Shown: positions 1-8,957, numbered from the stretch's first letter. The stretch is DNA of 64,000 bases from Desulforhopalus sp. (GCA_030247675.1 JAOTRX010000010.1:1-64000), one strand, 5' to 3'. Notes: generated by a model not told the origin, from the sequence alone. Made by a program: numbers and translations.

Positions 1-2
1 CA

Positions 3-695
3 TATAGCCCGAATGCCACATTCATCAATACAGACTCTCGTCAATATGTAAAGCCACGGAGTATCATTAATGTAATTTCGGATATTCAGCATTATTGCAT
101 GGCTGAAAAATTGGGTAAAGCCTTGCCCGCAGAGTATTTGACACTGGAAAACTCTCTGGGGTTTTTCGGTGTCGGGGCGAAAAGTGGTCTGACAGAAGGA
201 CTCTTCCTCCTCTTGCTTCTCCCAGCGGTTGATTTTTATCTGGTGCCTTTTGTCTTGAAATCACCAAGTTTGTTTTTGAAAATCATGATCGGCTCTTTTC
301 CTTTTCTGCCGGTCATCGCCAACACCTTCCTTTGCGCCTATATCAGTCAATACTTTATTGGTGTAGTTACCCGAAAGGCCATCAATGCTTTCTTCACCGG
401 CAGGATGCTCGTACTGATATTTAAAAGTTTTATGATCTACATTTTCTACACCTTACTCTCCGGCTTGAGCACCCCGGAAAGGGTCTGGCAACTTGCTCAA
501 TATTCGAACAAAAATGCCGAAGCAATCTATTATGGCTATATGACCATGCTTCCCAATATCATGCCGATAGCCACCAGGTGTTCGTTACTTGTCATGGTGG
601 CAGCCATACTGCCTTACGGGATAGTCTTTTTAATAGATATGTGGCGGAGAAGTAAAATCAAACGCAACCATGCCAGGATTACTGGTAAATCTTAA
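3..695 (+). CDS. Membrane protein, 5' end outside window (partial)
   Basis: The reading frame is open from the first bases of the window, so the internal ATG at 99 is probably not the real start and the gene begins upstream. The visible part has a soluble N-terminal stretch followed by about four hydrophobic segments (roughly bases 210-260, 285-350, 405-465 and 590-640) and a basic tail (WRRSKIKR), which fits an inner-membrane protein. I do not recognise the family. The next gene follows after 41 bases with a good ribosome site, so the two may form an operon. Multi-spanning proteins of this kind are common in integrative conjugative elements, but nothing here proves that role. Confidence 0.6.
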   Translation, partial: YSPNATFINTDSRQYVKPRSIINVISDIQHYCMAEKLGKALPAEYLTLENSLGFFGVGAKSGLTEGLFLLLLLPAVDFYLVPFVLKSPSLFLKIMIGSFPFLPVIANTFLCAYISQYFIGVVTRKAINAFFTGRMLVLIFKSFMIYIFYTLLSGLSTPERVWQLAQYSNKNAEAIYYGYMTMLPNIMPIATRCSLLVMVAAILPYGIVFLIDMWRRSKIKRNHARITGKS

Positions 696-736
696 AAATC
701 TATCAATCAAATCTATCAATCTATAGGGAGAGAAAA

Positions 737-1120
737 TTGGAGAAAGAAATTCAGGAAACGTCGACTGAGAAAAAGAGATATACCAAGGAAGAGATTCTTG
801 AGAGAAAAATCTCCATGGTCAAGGAGCGTGGCTCAAGAGTCATGAAAATCAACTCACCATTGGGCAGCATCATGTTCAACGTTCTGCGGCAATTCGACCA
901 GGCGTATGCAAATTTCAAGGGGCAATTGGGAGAGCCAGGGGGGATTTCCCATGAAAAAGGAGCTGCCCTCATGGATGAGGCGCGGAAGATAACCATGGCC
1001 TTCTCTGAGTTCACCGGTCAGTTGAGCAGGCAGGTCAGGTTCAAGTATTTTGTGCCTCAGGAGCTTGAGGAGATTCAGCAAGTTACAGACAGAAAGAAAG
1101 ATGATCTCTCGACAAAGTGA
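737..1120 (+). CDS. Hypothetical charged protein
   Basis: This 127-residue protein starts at TTG 737, preceded by AGGGAGAG. It is soluble and highly charged, with a Lys/Glu-rich first 40 residues, then a predicted helical core containing several Phe and Gln residues. It has no membrane segment and no motif that I recognise. It lies 41 bases after the membrane protein and on the same strand, so it is probably co-transcribed with it. It could be a cytoplasmic partner of a mobile-element membrane complex, but that is only inference. Confidence 0.6.
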   Translation: MEKEIQETSTEKKRYTKEEILERKISMVKERGSRVMKINSPLGSIMFNVLRQFDQAYANFKGQLGEPGGISHEKGAALMDEARKITMAFSEFTGQLSRQVRFKYFVPQELEEIQQVTDRKKDDLSTK

Positions 1121-1259
1121 CTGTGGAATGGGAGGCTGGGTTTATGATGCTTACCAGTCTCTCATACAGACCCGTGCCGCACCGAACTAATATTTCACTG
1201 CTATTGTGGATTTTCAAACAGGATTCCCCAGGATCTGACAATCGGGGCAATCGATAGTG

Positions 1260-1616
1260 TCAATGCACAACACGGCCGTCCTCAACGTAGAAGCTGACAT
1301 CCCAGATAAGCCCATGCCAGCCATCAATAATGCCATCATCGCCGCATGTCGGACAAATCCAGTAAATCCGATCGTCTTCGGTACATTGGACATTCAACCT
1401 GCCAGTGCATGGTCTGCGGTTTGGGCGTCGCCAGCATTTTGGCGGATCCCCGGTCACAAGATCACGGTCTCGTGCAGTGGCATAGGTGATAATCTCGGCC
1501 AGTTTCTCGACCTTTAATCTTAACTGAGGCGCACCTGGCCCTGTTTGTTCATCATTGAGCCAGTGTCGAATATCAATAATCCACATGAGTATCGCCGTTA
1601 ATAATTCTTTGTTCAA
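1260..1616 (-). CDS. Hypothetical protein with zinc-ribbon-like cysteines
   Basis: A protein of up to 118 residues, starting at TTG 1616 or more likely at the in-frame ATG near 1586 (MWIIDIRHWL). It has two cysteine pairs: RPCTGRLNVQC and, some ten residues later, ICPTCGDDG followed by IDGWHGLIWD. The CPxCG plus GW..xxWD arrangement resembles small hypothetical proteins found on mobile elements and suggests a single zinc site. A degraded frame (about 1590-1780) lies directly upstream on the same strand and overlaps the start. Function unknown. Confidence 0.55.
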   Translation of the reverse strand: MNKELLTAILMWIIDIRHWLNDEQTGPGAPQLRLKVEKLAEIITYATARDRDLVTGDPPKCWRRPNRRPCTGRLNVQCTEDDRIYWICPTCGDDGIIDGWHGLIWDVSFYVEDGRVVH

Positions 1617-1785
1617 GCCTCAATATGGCTAAAGGGCATTCCATAGGATCATCCATCACAACATACTCCAAAGCCTCATCAAGTGACAGAACGATCCCGC
1701 CAAAATCACCTATGGAATCCCATTTTTTCCTGTGCCCTCCACCACCACAGAACCTCCACCTGATTTTTCATCCCTGTTGATTTAA
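1587..1785 (-). pseudogene. Possible remnant of a small gene
   Basis: Reading the minus strand, an open frame of about 60 codons without a convincing start runs through this stretch and ends in GDTHVDY-stop, overlapping the start of the cysteine-pair gene. It contains SLDEALEYVVMDD and CPLAILRLEQR, which read like real protein rather than random sequence. A TGA stop interrupts the frame upstream, so it appears to be a 3' fragment. Family not recognised. Confidence 0.3.
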
Positions 1786-2031
1786 TCAAAGATTAAATCC
1801 TGGTCCTCTGGACTAGGTCAGAGATGAATGGCTCAGCCGTAAACCATTCCAACAATGTTGATTAGTATTCGGTTTTGCTATTGCTTCAAAATATGGACGT
1901 TAATTGTCACCAAGAAGGAATTTTTAAAGATGAAAATGTTATCGAAATTGTTACTACGTACTTGGTTACTCATAATTGCTCGACACTAAAAATGAAGCAA
2001 GTAAACCATGCCCTATGGGCTTAACCCAATG

Positions 2032-2056
2032 CCGGCCCCTCCGGGGTCGGATTTTT
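2032..2056 (+). terminator. Terminator-like hairpin
   Basis: CCGGCCCC, a three-base loop, then GGGGTCGG (one G-T pair), followed by ATTTTT. This has the form of a rho-independent terminator on the plus strand, but no intact gene ends just upstream. It may be left over from a lost gene. Confidence 0.5.
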
Positions 2057-2066
2057 ACTCCTGTCT

Positions 2067-2199
2067 GGAGAGCATGCAAAACCTGGGGGAGGCATCCGGA
2101 ACTGAAGGTGCCGTCAGCCTGTAAGGTGACTGGAAACAATTAATATTACAACCGGTTTTTTAAAAAATCGATATTGCCTCCCCTGGTTTGCATGCTCTC
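2067..2199. repeat. Inverted-repeat element, MITE-like
   Basis: The left arm (2067-2093, containing GAGAGCATGCAAA) and the right arm (2176-2199, containing TTTGCATGCTCTC) are near-perfect reverse complements about 24 bases long, broken by a short indel. They bound about 80 bases with no coding potential. This could be a miniature inverted-repeat element or a long structured RNA. No transposase with matching ends was found in the window. Confidence 0.5.
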
Positions 2200-2661
2200 T
2201 ATTACTTGGGCTAACCCCAATAATAGAGATTCTGGAAAAATCAATAATTGAAACCGCTCCATTTGGCGAAATTTTATGGAAATATTCTTGAATTTTCGGA
2301 GGTGCTAGAATACTCCATTTTTATCGTGATATTTGGTCATGGTCAAGATCAAAATGATCAGGAAGTCTTAACTTCTAAAATTCAGCTGCAACTCATGCTT
2401 GCCAGCGAACATCTATAGTCCGCAAGTATATTATTGCGTTTTTTATGATAATGAGGAAGTATCTTTACTAACTGTGGATCGCAGCAAAACAGCGAAAGTA
2501 GCAAAAAGCCTCATGATTTTTGAACTGTTGGTATCGTATGAAAATATTGGCAAATCAGGCATATTTTTTGCTTTTATAAATATCACAGCAATTACTCTTA
2601 CTAGCTGGACCAATTCCGTCCAACTAATACCGCGGTTATATTTTTTGATACGGACGTATAA
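2200..2661 (+). other. Stretch with only a doubtful ORF
   Basis: Mostly AT-rich sequence. A possible 88-codon frame starts at TTG 2399 and ends at 2665, overlapping the next gene's ATG by four bases (ATGA), which could mean translational coupling. Its composition is unremarkable, it has no clear ribosome site and no recognisable motif, so I do not call it as a gene. Confidence 0.3.
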
Positions 2662-3546
2662 ATGAATGAACGATTAGAGCAATTTTTTGAATACCACGCA
2701 AACTTCAATTTATTGAACCAGACATTAAAAAACCCGAAGGCTATTAATAAATTTCATTCTTCAAATGTTGAGTTCTTCAAGACTAAAGTAGATTTTTCTA
2801 TAGATGAAAATTCTATGGACTGGCATTTTAGGAGTTTTAGAGCCCTGCGTGAAGTTTTTCATTCTTCGCTTATGTATATAGAATCTAAAGTGTCTGAAAA
2901 ACAATATTGTATCGCATCCGTATTTTTTGCCAAATATTATTCGTTCTTACATGCTGTTAAATCAGTTCTATATTTAACGCCCATAGAAAAATTTGATCCT
3001 AGATTAGGCCACAGTCAATCCATTAAAATGTTTATGAATAACTATTGTCAGGGGGGAAGAAAGGTTTTTGAGATGGACGAATTTAAACAATTTTCAAAAA
3101 CTTTGAGAGACCTTAGAGAGGTAACATCGTACCAAATACCGCATTCTGGATATAACTTTTTAGATGAGCAGGGGTTTCTAGAAATAGAAGAAAAACTATC
3201 AAGCTATTTGTTAAAGTTATATCAACTTTCTCATTATTTAAGTTTTATAGCTAGTAAAACACATAGGTCTATTCCTGTGCTGGATAATTTAAGCTTATTT
3301 AACTTATACAAAACTAAATATTTTTGTACGCCTCATCCGATCAAAAATGAACATATTGACTATTCTGATGAAGTATTTATCGGTGATACTTTAAGGGCTA
3401 ATGCAACTTATTGCGAACCTTTTTGTATTTTATTTGAACATGAAATGGATGAGTTTCAATTATATGGTGGGTTCGATTATTTTGAACATGCTGAAACTAC
3501 TTTTAAACCTAGTGATGTTACTTCATTCATTTGGAGGTCGCTTTGA
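2662..3546 (+). CDS. Hypothetical protein, possibly HEPN-like
   Basis: A 294-residue protein of AT-rich, foreign-looking codon use. It is soluble and largely helical; residues about 60-115 (RSFRALREVFHSS, then FFAKYYSFLHAVKSV) form helices with Arg and His at spacings seen in HEPN-type folds, but no clean R-x4-6-H motif can be assigned. Many Tyr and Phe residues are present. It sits at the left edge of a cluster of defence-type genes (DUF4062, TcmP, Gabija), so a role in defence or conflict is plausible. Family not recognised. Confidence 0.6.
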   Translation: MNERLEQFFEYHANFNLLNQTLKNPKAINKFHSSNVEFFKTKVDFSIDENSMDWHFRSFRALREVFHSSLMYIESKVSEKQYCIASVFFAKYYSFLHAVKSVLYLTPIEKFDPRLGHSQSIKMFMNNYCQGGRKVFEMDEFKQFSKTLRDLREVTSYQIPHSGYNFLDEQGFLEIEEKLSSYLLKLYQLSHYLSFIASKTHRSIPVLDNLSLFNLYKTKYFCTPHPIKNEHIDYSDEVFIGDTLRANATYCEPFCILFEHEMDEFQLYGGFDYFEHAETTFKPSDVTSFIWRSL

Positions 3547-3791
3547 TTAAATGTGGGGACGAGGGGACGTTGTTTAGATGTTAAACAAGGCATATTCAGG
3601 GAAGAATGGGGTCACGTAATGAATTGGAAGTTGAATGATCAAAAGGGTTAGGAGGTTAAATTCCAACAGCCATTCCAGCCGATACCGGGAAGGCTGCGGA
3701 TTGTTTTTTAAAGGTCAGCTGCCCGGTGCGGCTGACCAGCACGTTATGTTTTTAAATCGAGTCAAAGTTAGATTTCTAGCAAGGATAAAAA

Positions 3792-4481
3792 ATGAAAGTT
3801 AATATGCATACGTCTCATCCCTCCGCTTTCATCAGTTCGACATTTATCGATTTGCAAGAAGAACGGAAATCAGTTGCGAATGCACTTAGCGATATGGGCT
3901 TAAACGTAAATGCATTGGATATTAAGCCTGCATCGACTGATTCATCGAAAAATGAGATCCTGAACGGTATCCGAGAGAGCGACTTCGCTATATTGTTAAT
4001 AGGCGATAGATACGGTTCAATTCTACCGAGAATGACGGGCAGCGATTCACTAAGTATCACTTGGTGGGAATACAATAACGCTCGCAAATTTGGTAAGCCC
4101 ATTATAGCTTATTTCAAAAATATGAGAGGCCATGATTCATATGGTCACGATGACATTATTGAACCAACATATAAAAAGAAACGTAACTTATTCGATCGAT
4201 TTAGAAAAATAGTTACAAATAGACACAACCCAGCGTATTTTTCTGATATATTAGAACTTTCGGACAAGATTAAAAGATCAATAATTCCAACCTACAGATC
4301 AGGCGTAAAAGAATTAAATTTGAAAAATACTCAATTGGCTTTAAAAATATCAGAACTGGAGACTGAGATAGAGAAGTTGAAATCGGCAAGTAATAATAGA
4401 ACTATTGGCGTAAAATCTGATTCTTCAAAACCAATATTGGGTGGTCTTATTGGCTTAGGAGATTTAAGTAAATACAGATAA
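3792..4481 (+). CDS. DUF4062 domain protein
   Basis: A 229-residue protein. The N-terminus carries the DUF4062 signature AFISSTFIDLQEER (residues about 12-25), and the domain extends to about residue 110 with LLIGDRYGSI and WWEYNNARKFGKPII. DUF4062 is related to TIR/SEFIR-like signalling folds and is common in predicted antiviral NTPase systems, usually fused to or next to a larger effector. Here it is followed by a basic linker and a C-terminal coiled coil (about residues 170-200) with no ATPase, so it may act alone or through oligomerisation. Structured inverted repeats flank it, as if it were a cassette. The start ATG follows an AGGATAAAAA ribosome site. Confidence 0.75.
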   Translation: MKVNMHTSHPSAFISSTFIDLQEERKSVANALSDMGLNVNALDIKPASTDSSKNEILNGIRESDFAILLIGDRYGSILPRMTGSDSLSITWWEYNNARKFGKPIIAYFKNMRGHDSYGHDDIIEPTYKKKRNLFDRFRKIVTNRHNPAYFSDILELSDKIKRSIIPTYRSGVKELNLKNTQLALKISELETEIEKLKSASNNRTIGVKSDSSKPILGGLIGLGDLSKYR

Positions 4482-4512
4482 ACAAAACCGAGGCATCTAC
4501 AGTGACCGGGCG

Positions 4513-4552
4513 ATAAAACGTCGCCCGACCCGTAATGCCCACCGTTATAATA
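4513..4552. repeat. Nested inverted repeat after the DUF4062 gene
   Basis: CGGGCGA, seven bases, TCGCCCG is nested inside outer GGCAT/ATGCC arms. There is no T-tract, so this is not a standard terminator. It may be a recombination site or transcript-end structure belonging to the DUF4062 unit. Confidence 0.4.
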
Positions 4553-4609
4553 ACAGGGATCAAATCTTTATATGTGACATATATATACCATTTTTATAGG
4601 TGAGAGCTC

Positions 4610-5785
4610 ATGTCCCTAGAAAAAAGCAGCAAAACCATACTCCTAGAACATAGTATAGCTAAAGTAGAACTCTACTCCACTTATTTGAAATACTATTTTG
4701 CTGTACTAGGAAATGTCAAATTCATTGACCACATAAAGGTTTTTGATTTGTTTTGCGGTGAAGGTCTTTACAAAGATAATAATGAGGGTAGCCCCCTTGC
4801 TGCACTCAGCAGAGCTGATGAGTTTCTTTATAAACCACCGACCTTCACCCCATATATTCATTTCTATTTTAACGATTTGGGAAAATCAAAAATTGAGAAG
4901 AACATATCAAAGATTGAACGTTTAAGACAAATTGTTCGCCTAAGAAAGTACCATAGAAACATTTACATAAATTTCTCAGAAGAAGAATTTGCTATTGCCC
5001 TTGAAAAATCCCTCCCAATAGCAAAAGAAGACAAAACTTCCAGATCCCTATTTTTTGTCGATCCCTATGGCTATAAGGAAATACAACCACAAATCATTAA
5101 ATCAATACTCAGCGATTACAAATCAGAATTAATTTTATTTCTCCCTATTTCTACAATGTACCGCTTTGTTGGACCTGCTCAAGAGAAAGACAATGGTCAA
5201 CATGAGCATTTAAAATTATTCCTTGAGAAATTATACTGCGACGGACAACAATGTTTCACATCTGTTGCAAATTTCATTGAATCGCTAAGATTACAGTTTG
5301 CAAACTATTTGCACCTCCCTAAATTATACGTAGACACCTTTACCCTTCAGAGAGATCGAGTAAATCAATATTGTATGTTCCTTTTTTCACAGAATGATAT
5401 TGGATACGAAAAAATGCTAGAGGCAAAATGGGAACTAGACGCAGAACAAGGAAAAGGCTTCAAACTTGGCAAGCAAAAATCCTTATTTTCACAAGAAACA
5501 TTTTCTCCATACCCTAAAATATTACTCAATTACCTTGTTGAAGCTGGAGCAGTAACAAATATCGACCTTTATCACTTCGGCCTAACTAATAAATATCTAC
5601 CAAAACACACTACTCAATCATTACAAAGCTTAGTCGCAGATGGATATCCAATATCAACCTATTCCCTCGACCAAAAGGACGCTAAAGGTTATTATATATC
5701 TAGCAGGAATAAAGATGATAACTACGAAAGAAAAATTATGATAATACTTGAGAATCATGAGCATTTCAAAAATAGAATGGACTGA
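4610..5785 (+). CDS. tcmP: Three-Cys-motif partner protein TcmP
   Basis: A 391-residue protein matching the TcmP family. Residues 1-50 contain KSSKTILLEHSIAKVELY, followed by the strand-loop VFDLFCGEGLY, reminiscent of a nucleotide- or SAM-binding Rossmann loop (DxFCGxG). FFVDPYGYKEI lies near residue 150. TcmP is known from its constant pairing with a three-Cys-motif protein; here that partner (DUF5131) starts inside the 3' end of tcmP, so the two are translationally coupled. The biochemical role is not established. Location in a defence-rich, AT-rich island supports a defence or nucleic-acid modification role, which is inference. Confidence 0.8.
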   Translation: MSLEKSSKTILLEHSIAKVELYSTYLKYYFAVLGNVKFIDHIKVFDLFCGEGLYKDNNEGSPLAALSRADEFLYKPPTFTPYIHFYFNDLGKSKIEKNISKIERLRQIVRLRKYHRNIYINFSEEEFAIALEKSLPIAKEDKTSRSLFFVDPYGYKEIQPQIIKSILSDYKSELILFLPISTMYRFVGPAQEKDNGQHEHLKLFLEKLYCDGQQCFTSVANFIESLRLQFANYLHLPKLYVDTFTLQRDRVNQYCMFLFSQNDIGYEKMLEAKWELDAEQGKGFKLGKQKSLFSQETFSPYPKILLNYLVEAGAVTNIDLYHFGLTNKYLPKHTTQSLQSLVADGYPISTYSLDQKDAKGYYISSRNKDDNYERKIMIILENHEHFKNRMD

Positions 5786-6467
5786 TGTAACTTGGAATCC
5801 CATGACAGGGTGCACACCGATAAGCGACGGATGTAAAAATTGCTACGCCTCGAAGATGGCTCGCAGGCTGCAAGCTATGGGACAGAAGCGCTACCAAAAT
5901 GGGTTCCAAGTGACACTTCACCCTGACCTGCTTGATGAACCTATGAAGTGGAAGAAGCCTAGGATGGTGTTTGTCAATTCAATGGGCGACATGTTTCATG
6001 AGAAAATACCACTAGAGTACATCCAGCACGTCTTCCAAACTATGGTAAGAGCAGAAAGGCATATCTTCCAAGTTCTCACCAAACGATCTTCACGCATGAT
6101 CGAACTTGCCCAACACCTTCCATGGCCGAAAAATGTTTGGCTAGGTGTTACAATCGAATCAGCAAAATATTGTTATAGAGCAGATAATCTACGTAAGTCT
6201 TCAGCAAAAATCAAGTTCTTGTCCATCGAACCAATGATTGGACCATTTACCGAACTTTCACTGGTTGACATTGATTGGGTCATAGTCGGAGGTGAGTCTG
6301 GACCACAGGCAAGAGCTATTGAAAAAGAGTGGCCACTCGCCGTAAGGGACAAATGCGTGAATAGCAATGTGCCTTTTTTCTTCAAGCAATGGGGCGGAAG
6401 AAATAAAAAGAAAGCTGGTCGCTTACTTGAAGGCCAAGTATGGGATCAATTTCCATCTCGTAAATAA
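5757..6467 (+). CDS. DUF5131 (phage Gp37/Gp68-like) three-Cys-motif protein
   Basis: A 236-residue protein from ATG 5757 (an in-frame TTG at 5748 is possible). The three-cysteine motif GCTPISDGCKNCYA at residues about 17-30 has the spacing of a radical-SAM-like cluster site. WTDVTWNPMTGC precedes it, and the conserved blocks VFVNSMGDMFHE, VLTKRSSRM, WLGVTIE and WVIVGGESGP follow. These are hallmarks of the Gp37/Gp68 family found in phages and islands. The gene overlaps the end of tcmP by 29 bases. The pair is probably one functional unit; its substrate is unknown. Confidence 0.85.
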   Translation: MSISKIEWTDVTWNPMTGCTPISDGCKNCYASKMARRLQAMGQKRYQNGFQVTLHPDLLDEPMKWKKPRMVFVNSMGDMFHEKIPLEYIQHVFQTMVRAERHIFQVLTKRSSRMIELAQHLPWPKNVWLGVTIESAKYCYRADNLRKSSAKIKFLSIEPMIGPFTELSLVDIDWVIVGGESGPQARAIEKEWPLAVRDKCVNSNVPFFFKQWGGRNKKKAGRLLEGQVWDQFPSRK

Positions 6468-6714
6468 CCAGAAAATATAACGGATAAACCAGTGATTACC
6501 ACGTTAATCTTGCCATCTCGAAGGTCTTCATATTCTATCAGCGCTTCAATTTGTCATAACTACTGTATGGAATCAACGAGTTGATTCAAGATCCTAGCAA
6601 CACAAGAAAGGGTTTTTGACCATTAGGGAATAAAAATATCCTGACAAGAAGGATGCATTTTCAAGATCACAGCTTCTTCCAGAAAACCAATTAAGATAAT
6701 TTCCTTTAGGTAAA

Positions 6715-6733
6715 CCCCCGGCTTTGCCGGGGG
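6715..6733 (+). repeat. IS left-end hairpin
   Basis: Perfect eight-base arms with a TTT loop. It shares its core with the right-end hairpin, as expected for recognition by TnpA. Confidence 0.75.
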
Positions 6734-6781
6734 ACAATAAAAGTTTGACGGTTCCAGCAAAATAATGAAGCCTCCGAGACC

Positions 6782-7246
6782 GTGAACCGATCAAAGTCAC
6801 GGAAAATGAGGCTTCATGAACGACATACAATGTTTAAGCCACACGAAATGGAATGCAAGTACCATGTTGTGTGGATACCAAAATACAGGCGCAAGACGTT
6901 ATTTGGTGAGTTTCGCAGCAATTTGGTCGAGGTATTCCATGAACTGGCAAGGCAAAAAGAAAGCAAGATTATTGAGGGTCATCTACAGCCCGATCATATC
7001 CATATGCTGATCTCGATACCTCCGAAATATTCTGTTGCACAAGTGATAGGATATATGAAGGGAAAGAGTGCGATACATATTGCACGGACCTACTTGGGCC
7101 AGAGAAAGAACTACAGTGGGATGAGTTTTTGGGCGAGGGGCTACTTTGTTACCACAGTTGGAGCAGATGAAGAAACTGTACGAATTTATATCAGAGACCA
7201 AGAGAAGGAAGACCATCGAGTTGAACAACTGTCGGTATTTAAATAG
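6782..7246 (+). CDS. tnpA: IS200/IS605 Y1 transposase TnpA
   Basis: 154 residues from GTG 6782; the ATG at 6806 (MRLHERH) is an equally good start and gives the usual family length of about 145. The N-terminal strand YHVVWIPKYRRK is typical. The HUH metal motif is PDHIHMLI (residues about 77-84), and the catalytic tyrosine is expected in VRIYIRDQE near the C-terminus. The enzyme excises and inserts single-stranded copies of the element by hairpin recognition. The gene looks intact. Confidence 0.9.
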   Translation: MNRSKSRKMRLHERHTMFKPHEMECKYHVVWIPKYRRKTLFGEFRSNLVEVFHELARQKESKIIEGHLQPDHIHMLISIPPKYSVAQVIGYMKGKSAIHIARTYLGQRKNYSGMSFWARGYFVTTVGADEETVRIYIRDQEKEDHRVEQLSVFK

Positions 7247-7311
7247 GCGACCACCGAATGGTGGTCAGTTAGTCTTTTAAACATAACGCTTTGAGCGGTT
7301 CACATATTAAT

Positions 7312-7332
7312 ACCACCGGCTTTGCCGGTGGT
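7312..7332 (+). repeat. IS right-end hairpin
   Basis: ACCACCGGC-TTT-GCCGGTGGT, perfect nine-base arms, matching the left-end hairpin in loop and core. Confidence 0.75.
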
Positions 7333-7335
7333 TAC

Positions 7336-7928
7336 TCATTGCTCTATTTTTGCCGTAGTCGATGATTGATAGTACTTTCTCTTATCGGTCTCAGCTGGAT
7401 CTGCTATCGGAGATACCAGGGAGGGTGAAAGAATCCCGGCTGGGCTATATTGTTTCGCCATGTGAAGTTTTGACATAGAGGATATATCTTGACTTACGAA
7501 GGATTGTCAATAAGCCAAGCCTGACTCAGTTTTATTCGAACCATTTGCTATGAAAGCATTGTGTGTAATTTGTTCATTTACTTAACTTCAACTCAAATTT
7601 TGTATTATTCTTTGAATACTTGATTTCGATTCGATACCGTAACAATATCAATACACTTCCTAATATTAGCATGTAATGCCAATGTTCTTTTATAAGATTT
7701 ATTATTTCGATGTTCATGAAAGCCTCCAATCAAGTGTCAATTGTTGCTAGCCAAAATGCCTCATATGCTTTGACAATAGCTGAATTGACGCATCCATATC
7801 ATGTGATATTAATTACAAGGAGGTCAAAAAAGACATAAGTGTTTAATTATTCATGACATTCTAGCCAGGATCATTAAATATGCCTGATCTCGTTAATATC
7901 AGTTTTTATTCCAGGTAGTTACCCACAT
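7336..7928. other. Intergenic, nothing recognised
   Basis: About 590 AT-rich bases between the insertion sequence and the 3' end of the next gene. No ORF with coding character, strong hairpin or RNA gene was seen. Confidence 0.5.
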
Positions 7929-8603
7929 TCATCCTTTTGAGGAACGCTGCTCAATCACCTTTCTGGTTATTCCTGGTAAATAACCTCCAAATCCTAAAGG
8001 CTGGCTCAATATTTTTACTACCCTCTCAAGCAAGTTGTTTGGTTTCGTGGTGAGATGCCCCCCGTTAACCAATTGGCATCTATAGTACAATTGATTTAGC
8101 AGCCAATATTCGGCTTTATTCTTTGTACCTTTTGGTCTACCAGGTTGATCTTTCAACCTTAAATCAAAAATTGTACATACCATTTTGATAAGTTTTAGGT
8201 GATCGGTGATTTCAAGTGATGTTTTCTGGGTCCATGGACCTTTTGCAATTTTCCTACAAATATCATCACCAAACAGTTCAACAGTATTGTTCAATAAGTG
8301 ATTAGCATTTCCTTGATCTTCTAAAAGTTCAACCAAAGCCTCGACATGGTGTTTGATTTTCAATAGCTCTTTATTTCTTAACCCTACAGGATTAAAACTA
8401 TCGTATTGTTTGTGTAAAAGATAACTAATCGACTCAACTTCAACTCCCTGAAAGTGGTCTTCGCCGAGAATCAATATAATTGCTGACTTCTCTTTATCAT
8501 TAAAAGAAAAGTGGCCTTTACCACTCAACCCTCGCGGAAAGGTCAGTGTTCGCCTGACTGGTTTCTGAGTAACCTGTATGGCTTTTTCATTCTTTGGTTC
8601 CAT
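7929..8603 (-). CDS. Hypothetical protein
   Basis: A 224-residue soluble protein with an ATG preceded by AGGATAACTTA. The basic N-terminus (KPVRRTLTFPRG) is followed by a mostly helical region with several Leu-rich stretches, then GRPKGTKNKAEYW (about residue 160), a basic patch that could touch nucleic acid. The C-terminal part reads QPLGFGGYLPGITRK. No family is recognised. It lies between an insertion sequence and the Gabija operon, in the same orientation as Gabija, but about 0.5 kb downstream of it. Confidence 0.6.
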   Translation of the reverse strand: MEPKNEKAIQVTQKPVRRTLTFPRGLSGKGHFSFNDKEKSAIILILGEDHFQGVEVESISYLLHKQYDSFNPVGLRNKELLKIKHHVEALVELLEDQGNANHLLNNTVELFGDDICRKIAKGPWTQKTSLEITDHLKLIKMVCTIFDLRLKDQPGRPKGTKNKAEYWLLNQLYYRCQLVNGGHLTTKPNNLLERVVKILSQPLGFGGYLPGITRKVIEQRSSKG

Positions 8604-8669
8604 TAAGTTATCCTGATGACAAAATTACTTGGTAGAGGTATCGAGTGATTATCAATTCAACAGGTCAGA

Positions 8670-8957
8670 TCAACAAAATAACGTTCGAATAGCCCTACAA
8701 TCTCTCAAAGCAAAATCCACTGATCTGTTCCTCGAAATATTCAACACAACTGCTGTCAGCGTGTTTTTTGTGAAATATGATGAAACTGAAGGTTGATCAG
8801 TAATCGCTAGACAACATCTTTCCACTATCTCTGGATTGATAGGAGATATCTTAACTTTTGTAAAATTGCCATCTAAAGTCATTTTAAATATGAGATCAGC
8901 CAAGCAAAGATCCGACCCCATTCCCGTTTGAATGATCGGTGTGCGGTGTCCGGCCAA
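8670..8957 (-). CDS. Hypothetical small protein (doubtful)
   Basis: A frame of up to 95 codons; a start at the internal ATG near 8882 would give about 70 residues. The last 70 residues (KVKISPINPEIVERC, then VVLNISRNRSVDFALRDC) read like coding sequence, while the first 25 run into a hairpin repeat and probably do not code. It ends 66 bases before the start of the next minus-strand gene and could be its operon partner. Unrecognised. Confidence 0.35.
   Translation of the reverse strand: MAGHRTPIIQTGMGSDLCLADLIFKMTLDGNFTKVKISPINPEIVERCCLAITDQPSVSSYFTKNTLTAVVLNISRNRSVDFALRDCRAIRTLFC

Larger units (their letters stand above)
6700..7335 (+). mobile_element. IS200-family insertion sequence
   Basis: One transposase gene lies between two subterminal hairpins: CCCCCGGC-TTT-GCCGGGGG at 6715-6733 on the left and ACCACCGGC-TTT-GCCGGTGGT at 7312-7332 on the right. 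Hairpin ends instead of terminal inverted repeats, no target duplication and a single Y1 transposase define IS200/IS605-type elements. No tnpB/IscB companion is present. A further hairpin (GACCACC-GAAT-GGTGGTC, 7249-7266) follows the stop codon. The exact tips cannot be fixed from one copy. Confidence 0.8.

Noticed and set aside
1257..1517. Plus-strand ORF of 86 codons
   Set aside because: It is antisense to the cysteine-pair protein, which has better coding features.
3720..3750. Integron attC site before the DUF4062 gene
   Set aside because: GTCAGC/GCTGAC forms a hairpin, but the flanking core sites do not match RYYYAAC/GTTRRRY.
6594..6830. Minus-strand ORF across the IS left end
   Set aside because: It spans the hairpin end of the insertion sequence and has no protein-like pattern.
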